From Palaemon carinicauda (lineage: Eukaryota; Arthropoda; Malacostraca; Decapoda; Palaemonidae), in the NCBI RefSeq assembly GCF_036898095.1, contig NC_090728.1, positions 88,809,514-88,873,513 on the forward strand: a DNA stretch of 64,000 nt, in the 5' to 3' direction. The notes under the pieces were generated by a model, which worked only from the letters and a program-made list of their open reading frames with translations, was not told the origin of the DNA and ran no database searches. The translations under genes and the position numbers were made by a program. Positions 10,401 through 22,480 of this stretch are shown here, piece by piece (position 1 is the stretch's first letter; the number at the start of each line of letters is the position of its first letter).

Positions 10401-13400
10401 AATAAATTCACCACTAGTGACCTCACGTCAATCTCAAAGGCTTAGAGAAAAAGTGTCTACTCGAGAGCTTATTGCAAGGAGAATGGGGGGAGACATAAAT
10501 CACAGTTGCTAACCAATACAATTGTGCTTTTATGTAAATAGTCTCATGTCCATATTCATGCATAATTGATTATCCTCTATAAATATTATGCATGGAATAT
10601 ACATCACTGCTCTAGCTTTATTTTTATTTTTGTACAGCAAGGTCTATATATCAGACCACTGCCTGGAAATACCCCTTTTTGTATTCAATGTTTTTAAAGT
10701 CACTTTGACAATAAGAACCTATACTGAAGATGTTGGCGATTACTTCTCTTCTACAGGTAGAGCCTTAAGAAGACAAAACTACCCCAATATTGTTGTAGAA
10801 TAAAAATAAACCTTGACAGATGGAAACTGTTTTTGCAAAGAAAGAAAATGTAGCTAGAAAATAATAAAAGATGCAAAACGTTATCTAAAGAGAAAAACTA
10901 AATCAGGTCTGTCACAATATGTTTAATGTACAACGTATGCAACGTGTGTAAACATAAAGTATGAAATCTTATACTCCTTCCATTATTGCAAAAAAACTTT
11001 GTTTCAATTCACAATTCTCGTTTGTATTAAGTCATAACACGGGGTTATTTTGAAATAATTTAATTGAATATCAAAGATTTCCAGTTCAAAGATGATAATG
11101 ATTTGACTGCTTTCTCTTTCATTCAAATATGGATCCAACATGTTTCCACATTCATACCAGTATCATATAACTTTAAGAATAAATAGTTGAAATACAAAAC
11201 ATCCTTTAGGACAGTAATTCTAATGGCATGAACCTCAATAACAAAATTGCTAAACATTATCATAAAACTTTTTAACAAGATAAATAAATAATTTTGATAA
11301 TACAAAAATTGCAGATAGTATATGCAGAGAAAATAGACATAAGATAGCTAACAGTAGCCTCTCTTTAGATAATGATGCTGTAGTAAATTCTACAAATAAA
11401 AATCAAATTACAAGTATGAATTTCTTAATATATGGCTTGTGAAACTAATTTGGTTGCATAAAAGAAAACCCTACTGTAAGATTTCAAAGGAGATACTATA
11501 AAACCATCTTTTACCTTCTTAATAATGAATATTATTTGTACTGTGATAGATCTGTCATGGATTTGCACACCACTTTGGAATTTCACCATTGCTGTATAAC
11601 TAATGAGAAAAAGGGTGTGCCAGTAATGGCAAAGTCCCTATCTCAATCTTTCCAGCCAAAAGTGGCTAGATATACACACAAATATACTGCATGCATTCCT
11701 GAAGGTAATGGAAAAGCCCAGCATATAAGCCATAACATTAAACTATATGCAAGCACTATCACCTATATCAATCTCTACAAAAAGAGATAGGGAGGTAATA
11801 TTAGAAGCAGGATGTAAAGAAGGATATCAGTGGAAACAATTTGTTTCATCCCCAAAGCCTCAATAGTTATCCCAGAAATAATGGGATCTAAAACAAGCAA
11901 CTTAGAGCATAGTTCTCCATTTTTTTGGTCAACATCTATCTCTTTGTTCAGCAGAATTTAAAATACTTATCTAGTCATAAAATATCTGTTCTTAACATGA
12001 ATATTCCAAGAATGGTGATATGACCCTCCTTACTACCTATCACTTGCACTTCATATCTAATAAAATTTTACTTTACACGCTTCATTTTTCTCTTTCCCCT
12101 AGACTTTATAAAAGCTTCACAGACTAACAAAAGTACCAGTCATCTCAAATAACTTCAAGCACTTCAGCCAGCTAATTTAATCTTCTCCAAATACTCCAAG
12201 GGATATTTCCCTTTTAGCACTTGTGCTTAAATTTCTTTTGATTATTAGTTAAAAAAACACATGGCACACCAATTTATGGATATTTGCATCCTTTTGACAC
12301 TAAACATGAAATAGCAGTGGCTTCTTTCTGTACATAAAACAAAATAAACCAGTTCTTGAAAATCTCCAGTATATTTTCAAAGAGCAAAATAGATGCAAGA
12401 TTTTGCAACTTATTATTAGATCTTTTAAGGCAATCTATCTACATTATAGCATATAACATGCAAAACAGCAAAGCTGCTTTATCTTATAAAGCCTTTTCCC
12501 ACCACACTTCTTTAAAACACCAAAAAATGGTAAAAGAATATAAAAAATATTTAGAAAATATTCAGAATACTAAACAACAATGACAGTATAAGAAACTTAC
12601 ATAATATCAAATCGTCCCCAACAGTAAGAGGATTACTTTAAAAAAAAAAAAAAAATTGAAAAATCAAGAAAACTATGATACACTATTATCACTTCACATT
12701 CATTATATCAAGGTAGCATAGTATCAAAATATGATTACCTAACATTCATTCAAACTTTATAGGCCTGTGAAAAAAGGACAAGTTAAGAAATTTTCACTGA
12801 CCCAAATATGTATAACCATGGATTTTTATTGTAAGACAAGTTTACCATTCACAATAATCATTGCTCACAAAGCTGAGTATTTCACAACCTTATACAGTTT
12901 TTTAATGACTTGATTAGCAGATGATGGAGAAATGAATGAGGTAATAACCAGGTATATATCTCATGCACATCTTTTACAGCAACAATTAGATTAAAATTTA
13001 AGGTTTCACTTCTTTTATACATAAAACTGAAAGGGGTATTCCTTTTCAACAATTATTTTTTTAACAGGACAGTAAGTGGATAGTGGGGATGGAAATTCAC
13101 AAAAACATCTAATGAACGGTAACAATAATTGAAAAGTACAAAATAAAAATACTGTACTAAAATATCATCTGAAAAAGAACTCAGTGCAAGCTACTCAAAA
13201 TAAAACTGTATTAATGAATATACCTTGTTCAACAACAACACTGTATCTAAAGAGCCACTTTTATAACAAATCTGGAAAAAAATAAAAAATCATGTAAAAA
13301 TTTAAGGACTTTACAGAAATACCTAGATAGGTATTGTACTGTTAACTTCTAGATACTACTAATGAAATTCTCTTAGCACTACACAATTTATACCTAAAAC

Positions 13401-16400
13401 TGTGTGTTGAGTATATGCTAGTACCTTTGTTCAAGTTACTTATTTTATATAAAATATTGTTACACATCTACTACTATGCACAGCATAATTGTCCACATTG
13501 TATAACAACCACCAAAATATATAGGATATATCTAATGGGTCATATTTTCCATTTACTTTCATCTACATTAAAGCTGAATCACAGATAATTTGAAACATTA
13601 ATCAAGATGTTAACATAAGACATCTTAACTTCACCATGTTCTGTTACTTTTTAAGGAACAATTCTCGCACTGTAAAGATCAAATCTAAGTTGACACAACA
13701 GTGTAACTCCACTTGACATGTAACACTTTCTTGGAATTTTTGTTTTAGAAAAGAAAATTCATGGAACCCTACCATAAAAACTAATTTAAGAGTGGTTGCT
13801 TGAGAGTATTTATGAACAACAGTGACACACTTACTAAAGTATTTATTTGTCTGAAAAGCATGCAAGAATAGTCTTACACATTCTTGCAAACCCATTAAGG
13901 AAATACAGTCCATGTAAAAGATGCTTTACAGTACAGTATTGTCAAGTATAACACAAGTCCATTATTTGTCCCATAAAAAATTATGGGCTTTCTGTTAACC
14001 CTACAAGGAAACAACCAATATTAATGATGATTTTGAAATAAACTCCTTATACTTATAACACTGTCAAACAAATTTCAAAGTTACTCTGAAAGGGTTTCAA
14101 AACAGTTCATTCAATACCTACTGATACATCAACTATCTTGTCACAATTCAGTGATTTAAATATTTATCACAATATTCCCGAGTTTATTAGAAAAACAAAG
14201 ATTCATCGGGATGAAAGAACTGGGAAGATTAATCTCAGGTCTATTCTACAGAAAGCCAAATCTATTAGTTGATTTTAATAAATTCATGTTGCAAATCCTC
14301 TGTACTAAAATACTATAAGTTTCTCCTTTAACTTTTGAACATTGATTCCCTGCTGAAAGGGGGGCGGCAACTTGGAACATGAGGCAATAAATGGCATTGA
14401 AAATATCTAGTAAAATATTTTGCCCACTCACACTTGAAATGCAAATACAGTACATCCACTGAACTGTGTGAAAGTTGATAAAAATGTGGGATTTGATCAA
14501 GCTAAATTTTTACCAGGACCTTCATTAAAGTTCAATTTTATTGGTTACTTAACCTAAAACTGTTCCACTTGAATATAGTGATTCTATTAATGAAATAAAA
14601 AATATAGATGCCTAAATATATAACCAAAGTACAAGAGAAGAAAGACTGCCACAGCACTCATTTTTCTTTTAACAACACTTTTTTATCCCTTAATCACAGA
14701 ACTAAAGAGGGAAGCAACCCTTAATACTCTCTTCTGCCTGGCAATTACGGCAGTGAGGAATAGGAACTAGAGGGTTATTTCAATCACATAACATCCTTTT
14801 GCAAACCCTGATTTGGCCATCGTTTTTCTGATTTTTCATACAGAATTTAGGAAAAAATTACATTCTTTTTAAATAAATTTAAAATTGATATAGAAGGCAA
14901 GGTTACAAGCAGCTGGCTTCAGATATATTTAATTTTTCATGTTTAAAATTATTAGAAATTGCATATCTTGGTCTTGAAAGATTTATGTGATCAGTGAATC
15001 TGTAAGTAAATGACAAGATTGCAGTTACTTAGCATCCATCAAAGTTTTAAAAACTTTCAGTTACAATACATATGGTAGCTGAAGATATACTAGGTAGTAA
15101 TTCCAGGTTCTGCTTATCAACCAACAAAAAAATTTTCACTTAAGATATGGATATGGCACAGTAGGTTCAACTGAGACATTTTGAGTTATAAAAAACTGTA
15201 ATTAGAAAGAATAAAGGTGATACAAGAACTCTACAGCAGACAGAAGGATCTTCATGAACCTCCACTTTTGATAAGTAATTATTAATGAAGTACAAGTTTT
15301 CTCCTTGAATGATTTGACAGACCTAAAAAACACAGTCACAAAATGTTAATGTGTGTAACAATTGTATCAGTACAGCAGAAATAAGGCTTTTAAAAATCTT
15401 TGCTACTAAAAAAACAAAATACAGCTCCATAACAATTTATTATGCAGCAATTGAGAAGTCTTTAATGAAACTTGGAGAATTCTGTACATGCTGTGATTAA
15501 AAACAATTCTAAATGATTTGATGTTTAAAATGCAACCTGTAAAAGTTTCTTGTATCAACTATCTTACTCAAGAAGTTAGGCTTATTTTGCTAGAATGTAC
15601 TGCATCCTGTACTAGTTGTAATTAAAGAAATTGGCTTTTATGGATTCAATTTTTAAATTACAATCTGTAAATGTATCAAGTAGCTAATTCTTGAGTATAC
15701 CTATCTGGAAAGTTGAGAGCATTCGGGTTTTTATTCATCATACTGTACTGAATTCACTATTCTAAGTGAATATTTTTCAGTTGTACTGCAATATTTTTAA
15801 TTTACTCAAGGGTATGAGACATGGTAAATAGCTAAGCTTAGAAAAGGACATACGTTCAATAAAACTGTATGAATTAAAACATTAAAATTCCAAGCACAGA
15901 TTCATTTGATGATAAATAAGAACAGACTTGATAATGATACCAACCTGTCATGTATAAATTATCAAATATGTCTCCTCTGAACTCACAATTTTCAGAACAT
16001 AAATTTTGTGTAGTTTTACCTATATCATATAATCAGTTGGTATAATACAAAGCAGCTGCTGAATGATAAATATCCAGATTAAAAGAATGTGAAAATTTCT
16101 ACTGATTTTCTTGAATGTATTATAATTATGCATTTATACTTCAGATTACCAGATCAGCTAAATGAATATACAAAAATTCAGGGAATCACCGAAGCAAAAA
16201 GATACGATCTTCAATTTCAAAATTGTATTGGTGACATATAAGGAACAATATATCTGAAAGTTACTCATACAATGTATCATTCTAGCTCATTTGCATCAAC
16301 TTGAAAACTATTGTCACCTACATCTAAATCATACTTCAGTTCCAGTGAGAGGCTATGCCACAAGTTGTTTATAACTTACAATAAAAATTTCATTTATTCT

Positions 16401-17488
16401 TCCACAGACACTCAAAAGAAAAGCTGTAACTTATTTTCCAGACCCAATGATGTTACAATTCTATGGTTGAATAGAAAATACAGTTACAGATGGCAACTTA
16501 TTACAAATTCAGATATCTGAAGGAACAAAAACAGTACTGAATATGGAAAGTATTTAGACAGTAAGGAAAAAAGTAACTAACCAATTTAGATAATTAAAGA
16601 CAGTGCCATTTTAGAATAATGATTGCTCAAGAAAATATATGGCCAACGCTACACTGGTGCTTTCATAGAATACATGACAGGATGACAAAATAAACTTCTT
16701 GTTACTTTATTCCCTAAAATAGCAGTAGTATTATTACATGTGATGAATCGAAAAAATGGTTCAATATGAAGAAATAATGATGAAAGTTAAATTGTTTAAT
16801 ATGAAGAATTCATAAAGAAAACAAGACCTACAGGTATATTAGCTAATCACAGATCTATAATGAAAATGGATACACACATCTTTCCTTAAATTCCTACTAC
16901 CACTCTTAATACTCCTTACATGTACTATAATGTTACCTTGAAGGGATAAATAAATAAGATTAAAATCAAAATATTCATGAGTATGTTTGAGCATTCCTAA
17001 TGTTTTCCATCGTGAACATGAAATGTATGGTAAATATACAATAATGACTAAGATGTGTCTCTAACGACCAATTTAAGATTAAATTGTAAGAAAACGAAAT
17101 CTTATAGTAAACAACTATCAATGAAAAGTAAAATCAATAAAAAACATAAAACCTTGAAGTCACTGAATATGTGATCCCCAGTTGTATTGGTCTCAACCCT
17201 TTACTTTTATACTTTCCTCTAATCTTTCTCATGTACCTGTCTGACTTCTTCAACTTTTACTCATTTCAAATTTCACTCTACATTTCAAAATTAAATAATT
17301 TTGTTAGCTTAATGAATCAAGAAATGAGAATTGGATGGGAAAACTACCTAAGGATCATTATTTTGTCATGATAGCAGATCAGGCTTAGGCTTTCAAAATA
17401 CAATGTTACATATTTGTCTTTCAATTTGCTTCCACACATCTAAGATTTTCTTTTCCTTTTTTTATTTCCTTATTGTCCAATTCAGGTC
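7423..17488. other. Ten kilobases without a recognisable gene
   Basis: AT-rich DNA with no open frame that I recognise. The longest are 9644-9970 (-, 108 codons), 13644-13913 (-) and 14246-14500 (-). Low-complexity points are a C run at 9025-9033 and an A run at 12640-12655. Part of the right-hand portion could be 3' UTR of the minus-strand SPRYD3-like gene, but nothing in the sequence fixes where that transcript ends. Confidence 0.6.
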
Positions 17489-17517
17489 ATGATGATGATG
17501 ATGATGATGATGATGAT
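17489..17517. repeat. (ATG)n microsatellite
   Basis: An uninterrupted ATG/GAT trinucleotide run. It is followed by a looser run of AATAATGATAATAG-type sequence to about 17570. Confidence 0.95.
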
Positions 17518-19740
17518 AGCATACATAATAATGATAATAGTATTAATACTATGAATAATAACAACTATTGGGACCCATGAAACTTTCATGATACAGTATA
17601 CTGTACAAGTTTAAATGACAGGTCTGATAGTAGCATAGAGGAGGAGTACAATGATGGTATAAAAATGCACTCTATCACCAGGGCCATATTAATTCTGTTC
17701 TCAGACACTTTTTATAAATTTTGTGGATAAAAGCACTTCTATGAAATTGAATAAGATGCAAACCACATCCATACTAGAGCTGTTTATATAAGTAATCGCT
17801 ATTCTCATATATAGTTTCCTCAATTTAAAGCTTTCCTCTGACATTAATGCAACTATAAAGAATTAGCCGGGAGAAGAAAAAAAAGAGACCTTAATTTAGC
17901 AATGGTTTAATGTTTAAGTTTATGAATCTCTAATAAGTACAGTTATCTTGATTAGACACAGCTCAATATCTGTAGCCCATTGAAAAGAATAAAGAGCAGT
18001 ATACTTGTTAAAATAGAAAACTAAACCCTCTAAAGTTTATGAGAAAAATATGACAAAGATTTAGAAGTTATTCACCTTGACCTGAATTAAAGAGGAGACT
18101 TGATGATAAGCTGAATGCAATCTCAAGAAATTTAGTTTATAAAAGGAAAATAAATAAAAAAGGTTAAGTCTTAATAATTTCACTGTAAGATTAAAAATGA
18201 AGATGAATACAGAGGTCTTTCCAGTATCAAACTTTATTATAATAATGAATATTCTACGGTATTTTTGACATCATAAAACGAATCTAAATAGGATCAGTCA
18301 CAGGGAGAACATGTATCCAGGATGAATGCATCTACCCAAAGTTAGGAAATGCTAACACTGAATCTCTATAAAGTAAAATTACCCTACGCAAAACAAGCAG
18401 CAGTCAACAACTGGTCAATGTAAAAGGATTAATCAATGACTGGATACACCACAAAAACCTAAAAATTGCCTCAAAAAATTAGATAAACCAAGATGAACAC
18501 TAGCGTTACCAAAAAAGAATAAGAAAACTATGTAGCCAAGGATTACTAAAGATGAAATTAGTTCCAACAAGAAAAAATAATTTGATGAAGAAAATTTGGT
18601 GAAAAGTGAAGTAATAATCCACTTGAAGTGGAAGAATTATGTCAGATATTATTATTAGGTCCACTCCTTCAATTGGAGATATAAGCTTAACAAAGACAAT
18701 AGTTTGTACTAAATACAAATACAATGGCTAAAAAGCAAATAAAAATTGGTCACAAATTACATGATAAAAAAATATATAAAAAATTTCTTATACTGTACTG
18801 TATACTTCTGGATTCCTCTGTATCTATACTATTTGTGAATACTATTCACACAATAATTTTATTCCAACTTGAAAATATTAAGAAAAATAAAAATATCCAG
18901 ACCATTGTACTGTATTTTCAAAAGCAATGGCTTCCCAAGATGTGAAGAAAAACTTAAATTACTGATAAAATGACATGTACGTACAAGTATGCATTGCATG
19001 ACTTGCCAATATGACAAATGTACATTACCTGAAAATATATTTGGTAATTCAAATGAAGATGAAAGACAAAATAATGGAGCCATATGAAAGAAGTAGCTCC
19101 AACGACAAAAAAAGTTACATAGTTTTGTAGAAGGGTGGAACATTGAGACATGTTGGGATGGAGTAATAAGGTGAAGGCCCGGATGACATACTTCATGTCA
19201 TCTCTATAATCCCTGAATTTACTTCAAGCACTTACCTATTACTTCAATGCTAAAATAATTCAAAGGCATTTAACTATTTCATTGATAAATGAAATCACTA
19301 TATGAAAGGGGAACAACAAAAGGGACATTTTCTCAGACACAAAACTGAGTCCATGTACATCAATATAAACAAAGATGACTTCATGAAATGATTAGCTAAC
19401 CATTAATTTCAGAACAGTAACATTCAGCAATAAATCTTGCGCTTTTGAATATTATTAAACTAAGTACTACTGTACTATGTATACATAAAAATAAATAAAT
19501 TATTGTTTAATATTCAATATAAAATGCTCTTCAGCCACATCTATAACACCTATCACATAAAATTCAACATATAAGGTACACAAAATAACTATGGAAAAAA
19601 CCTTGTTCATAAATATATAAATACCTCTACTTCATATCACTCCATCATGATCATATAGATCTCATCTTCGTGCGATTGTGTGTATAAGAATTTCACAAGC
19701 CCTGTCACTGGAGACTTGATACATAACATACCAAACTCTC
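17518..19740. other. Non-coding, probable 3' UTR or downstream flank of the SPRYD3-like gene
   Basis: AT-rich DNA directly downstream (on the minus strand) of the stop codon at 19741. Short open frames at 18506-18724, 18724-18945 and 18859-19196 show no motif. A minus-strand AATAAA is present near 18234-18239 and could be a polyadenylation signal, but such hexamers are expected by chance in DNA this AT-rich. Confidence 0.4.
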
Positions 19741-19875
19741 CTAACCAGAAAGAGGTCTCAGATCTACTCGTACTCTTTCGTCCAAGCTACCCATACTGAT
19801 GCTAGGGAAGAAACCACCACGGGGTAGTGCAACCTCTCGCCGTCCAATCATTTGACCATTTCTAGTGAAAAAAAC
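19741..19875 (-). CDS. SPRYD3: SPRYD3-like gene, last coding exon (end of second SPRY domain)
   Basis: The exon encodes 44 residues beginning VFFTRNGQMIGRREVALPRG, continuing FFPSISMGSLDERV and ending DLRPLSG before TAG 19743-19741. FFTRNG, a Gly/Pro turn and the F-P-x-I-x-M string are the closing strands of a SPRY domain. An end at PLSG agrees with my recollection of the carboxy terminus of animal SPRYD3, a little-studied two-SPRY-domain protein of unknown biochemical role. The acceptor is strong (TGGCATTTTCAG before the exon, AG at 19877-19876). The exon starts at a codon boundary, matching the phase-0 end of the exon at 24703. The upstream part of the 234-base open frame is intron. The alternative, a donor at CTG/GTTAGG just before the stop, is weaker. 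Confidence 0.75.
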   Translation of the reverse strand, partial: VFFTRNGQMIGRREVALPRGGFFPSISMGSLDERVRVDLRPLSG

Positions 19876-21167
19876 CTGAAAATGCCATGCAAAATAATCA
19901 CCTGACCATTTCAAGTTACTGAAAATGCTGTGCATATGTAAAAGATCATATAATTGAGATATTAAAAGGTGCAAAAATATGTAGTGTAATATTTGGATAT
20001 ATTTACAGTATACTCACAGCACCTCGGAATTATTTCTTTGAAATTCCCTTGGCATTCATATTGCTTCTCTATCAGAGCTGGCTATTGTTGATGTTTACCT
20101 TAAAGCTAAAATATTTCCATTTTGTTTCCTTGCAATAGTCCTAACCTACTAATGTAATATTGAAATCATATGGTGGTGGATAGCAATACTACAGTGTGGG
20201 TAACTGTACCCAATGTCTTTCACTTCTCTTGTCACTGCACCTAACTTAGACCGAGCTCCGGATTGCGAGAGTTGTTCAAGAGATTTATTGCTGAGCAATA
20301 TTTTGAATAACCATTGTGAAGAATGTGCTTCTTTCTAGGCTCCTCTCATGACGGAATATCTTCCTGGTAGCAATTCAAGATGAACAAAGTTGTAAAAGGA
20401 TATTATATTTCAATTCTGGGGATACACCAGAGAAGATTAGGCTAGTTGATCACACTGAAAGCAAGGTTGCTCATGCCTAGTTGACTATTACCAAGCTTAT
20501 GCGTTTTGATAGTACTGTACTGTATTAATGAGCTTCACAAGCTTTTTTTCTGATTTTAATAACTTTATGCTATCTAAAGAGGCCTAAAAGCCTTTGGGCT
20601 GTAGAGGCAATCCTAGCCTAACCCCCCTTAATTTGAATCCTGAGCAGTTCTAGTATGACATTCAATAAGAGTTCTGTTAGTACACAACCCATCATTAAGT
20701 CGACTGCAACTTGTCAAGCCTCGTTCTATCCAATTACTTCAGGACCTTCTATTGTGAAAGTCTTGCACTGCCATGATCCGAATGTGGTATATCAATTACT
20801 TAAGGATACTTTACTTGGCTGCTTCCTTCTCTATCTCTGTTTTGTTACCCTAATCTAATATAAGTGTTATCCCATCAAAAAGAAGCATTATCTCCCTTTG
20901 TTTACATCCGGAACACAGAGACAATGGTAATCCATACATCATACCTTCATACGTTAGGTAATTACAATACTGTATAGGTAATATTAAGAGTAATAGGTTA
21001 CATATTATTAGGGTAAAGATTTATTATCTATTGTTATTAAAGAAGTTTGTTTGTTTCAAACTAGCAATCATTCAAGTTGAGTAAAGCTTGAGAAGCTACA
21101 AGTAAGTGTTTCATTGTCACCACAATTTACTCAACCATAGCCATGGAGAGTGTGCTGAAACCTGAGG
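19876..21167. other. SPRYD3-like intron, left part
   Basis: Intronic on the minus strand. An open frame at 20655-20858 (+) is unrecognised and stops after 67 codons. No mobile-element end could be defined here. Confidence 0.5.
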
Positions 21168-21263
21168 TAGTAGGTTCACCAGGACACCAGCCATCCATTG
21201 AGATATTAGGGCTAAAGTGTTACTGGGTCCTTTGGTTGGTAATGGCTCATCTTTCCTTTGCCT

Positions 21264-21289
21264 ACACACACACACACACACACACACAC
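21264..21289. repeat. (AC)n microsatellite inside the SINE-like element
   Basis: Thirteen AC units. The matching position in the long LINE (about 54107) reads only CTACACTTACACAGAA, so the run expanded in this copy. Confidence 0.95.
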
Positions 21290-21792
21290 CGAATAGTCTT
21301 GCCTAATCTTTCCATATTCTCGTCTGTCCTCATACACCTGACGGCATAGAGACTACCAAACAATTCTTCCTCACTCAAAGGGTTAATTATTGCGCTGTAA
21401 TTGTTCAGTGGCTACTTCCCTCTTGGTAAGGGTAGAAGAGACTTTAGCTATGGTAAGCAGCTCTTCTGGGAGAAGGACACTCCTAAACCATTGTTCTCTG
21501 GTTGTAAGTAGTACAATAGCTTCTGTACCATGGTTTTCCACTGTCTTGGAGTAGAGTTCTCTTGCTTGAGGGTACACTCGGGCACACTATCATATCTTAT
21601 TTTTCTAATTTTATTTTAGTTTTTATAGTTATATGGAGGATTTATTTTAATGTTACTGTTCTTAAAATATTTTATTTTAATTGCTCATCACTTCTCTTGT
21701 AGTTTATTTCCTTTCATCACTGGGGTATTTTTTCCTGTTAGAGGACTTGGGCTTAGAGCATCCTGCTTTTACAACTAGGGTTGTAGCTTGGC

Positions 21793-21850
<58 letters not shown>
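21793..21850. repeat. (TAA)n tail of the SINE-like element
   Basis: An uninterrupted run of TAA/ATA directly after GTTGTAGCTTGGC. The same junction with TAA repeats ends the LINE copies at 7403 and 57652, so this is a retrotransposition tail and not an independent satellite. Read in another frame it gives the poly-Asn stretch of a spurious open frame. Confidence 0.93.
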
Positions 21851-21852
<2 letters not shown>

Positions 21853-22480
21853 TAATAGTCTGGATATTGACCCATGTTTACTAACGGGGCAAAGGAGTGG
21901 CAACATTGGTACACGATCCTTGAGAACTTCAACTAGAAGTGCGGTGAGAATGCCCCTAACAAATTCAGGACACGTAAATTGCATGTCTCATGCAGTTATT
22001 GAGTGTACTGAGGAATGTGCAGACTTTGATTCCGCTATAGCTATACTAGATAGACTGTATGTGAAAACACCAAATGAAATTTTTGCTAGGCATTTACTTG
22101 CAAAAAGGTAACAGAAGCTAAGTGAATGATGAAATGTTGAGAGAATTAACAAAGTTACGTAAAGAATGTAATCTAAAGGCTGTCAGTGCTGATCAATATT
22201 CTGGATGCCTTCATCAATGGTCTTCATTCAGCTCACATATGCCAATGCCTCCTAAAGAACAACATTCCTGACTTCCAAGGTGCCTACAATTAAGTTTATT
22301 CCTTGGACCTTGCACAAAGGAAAGCTGAAGACTACGTTTCTCTGACTGCCCACACTGCTGTTACTATTACCCCTAAGAATCCAAAAATCGCAAGTTCTTC
22401 ACTCTACTGCAGTGATAAACCTAAAAACTTCTGAAGAGGATGCCATACAAAGCTCACCTGACGCTTCTGAGAACTGAATA
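21851..22480 (+). pseudogene. Ty3/gypsy-type gag remnant
   Basis: The segment after the TAA tail reads DSAIAILDRLYVKTPNEIFA and RHLLAKR to a stop at 22109-22111, then in another frame EMLRELTKLRKECNLKAVSA near 22130-22190. This A-I-x-x-L-x-x-L-Y-x-K-P-x-N-E-x-F-A-R-H-x-L pattern followed by L-R-E-L-x-K-L-x-K-x-C is the capsid segment of arthropod Ty3/gypsy-like Gag proteins, as I recall them. Downstream frames are broken by many stops, and no protease or RT was found before 24700. The SINE-like element ends directly against it, so it may have inserted into this older retroelement. Confidence 0.6.

Larger units (their letters stand above)
21168..21850 (+). mobile_element. SINE-like or internally deleted LINE derivative with TAA tail
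   Basis: A short non-autonomous retroelement. Its first 430 bases (for example CACCTGACGGCATAGAGACT, TTGGTAAGGGTAGAAGAGAC, GAGGGTACACTCGGGCACAC) match the 5' region of the long LINE at about 53986-54425. Its last 130 bases (GGGTTGTAGCTTGG then TAA repeats) match the 3' end of the same LINE. The LINE coding region between is absent and replaced by about 100 bases of AT-rich DNA. It lies in the SPRYD3-like intron, antisense to the gene. It may be a LINE with a large internal deletion or a true SINE borrowing the LINE tail; I see no clear pol III A and B boxes. Confidence 0.8.

Noticed and set aside
17489..17517. CRISPR-like or satellite array
   Set aside because: Simple trinucleotide microsatellite without spacers.
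21788..22111. Open frame starting with a long poly-Asn run
   Set aside because: The Asn run is the TAA tail of the SINE-like element read in one frame; only the part after it resembles Gag.
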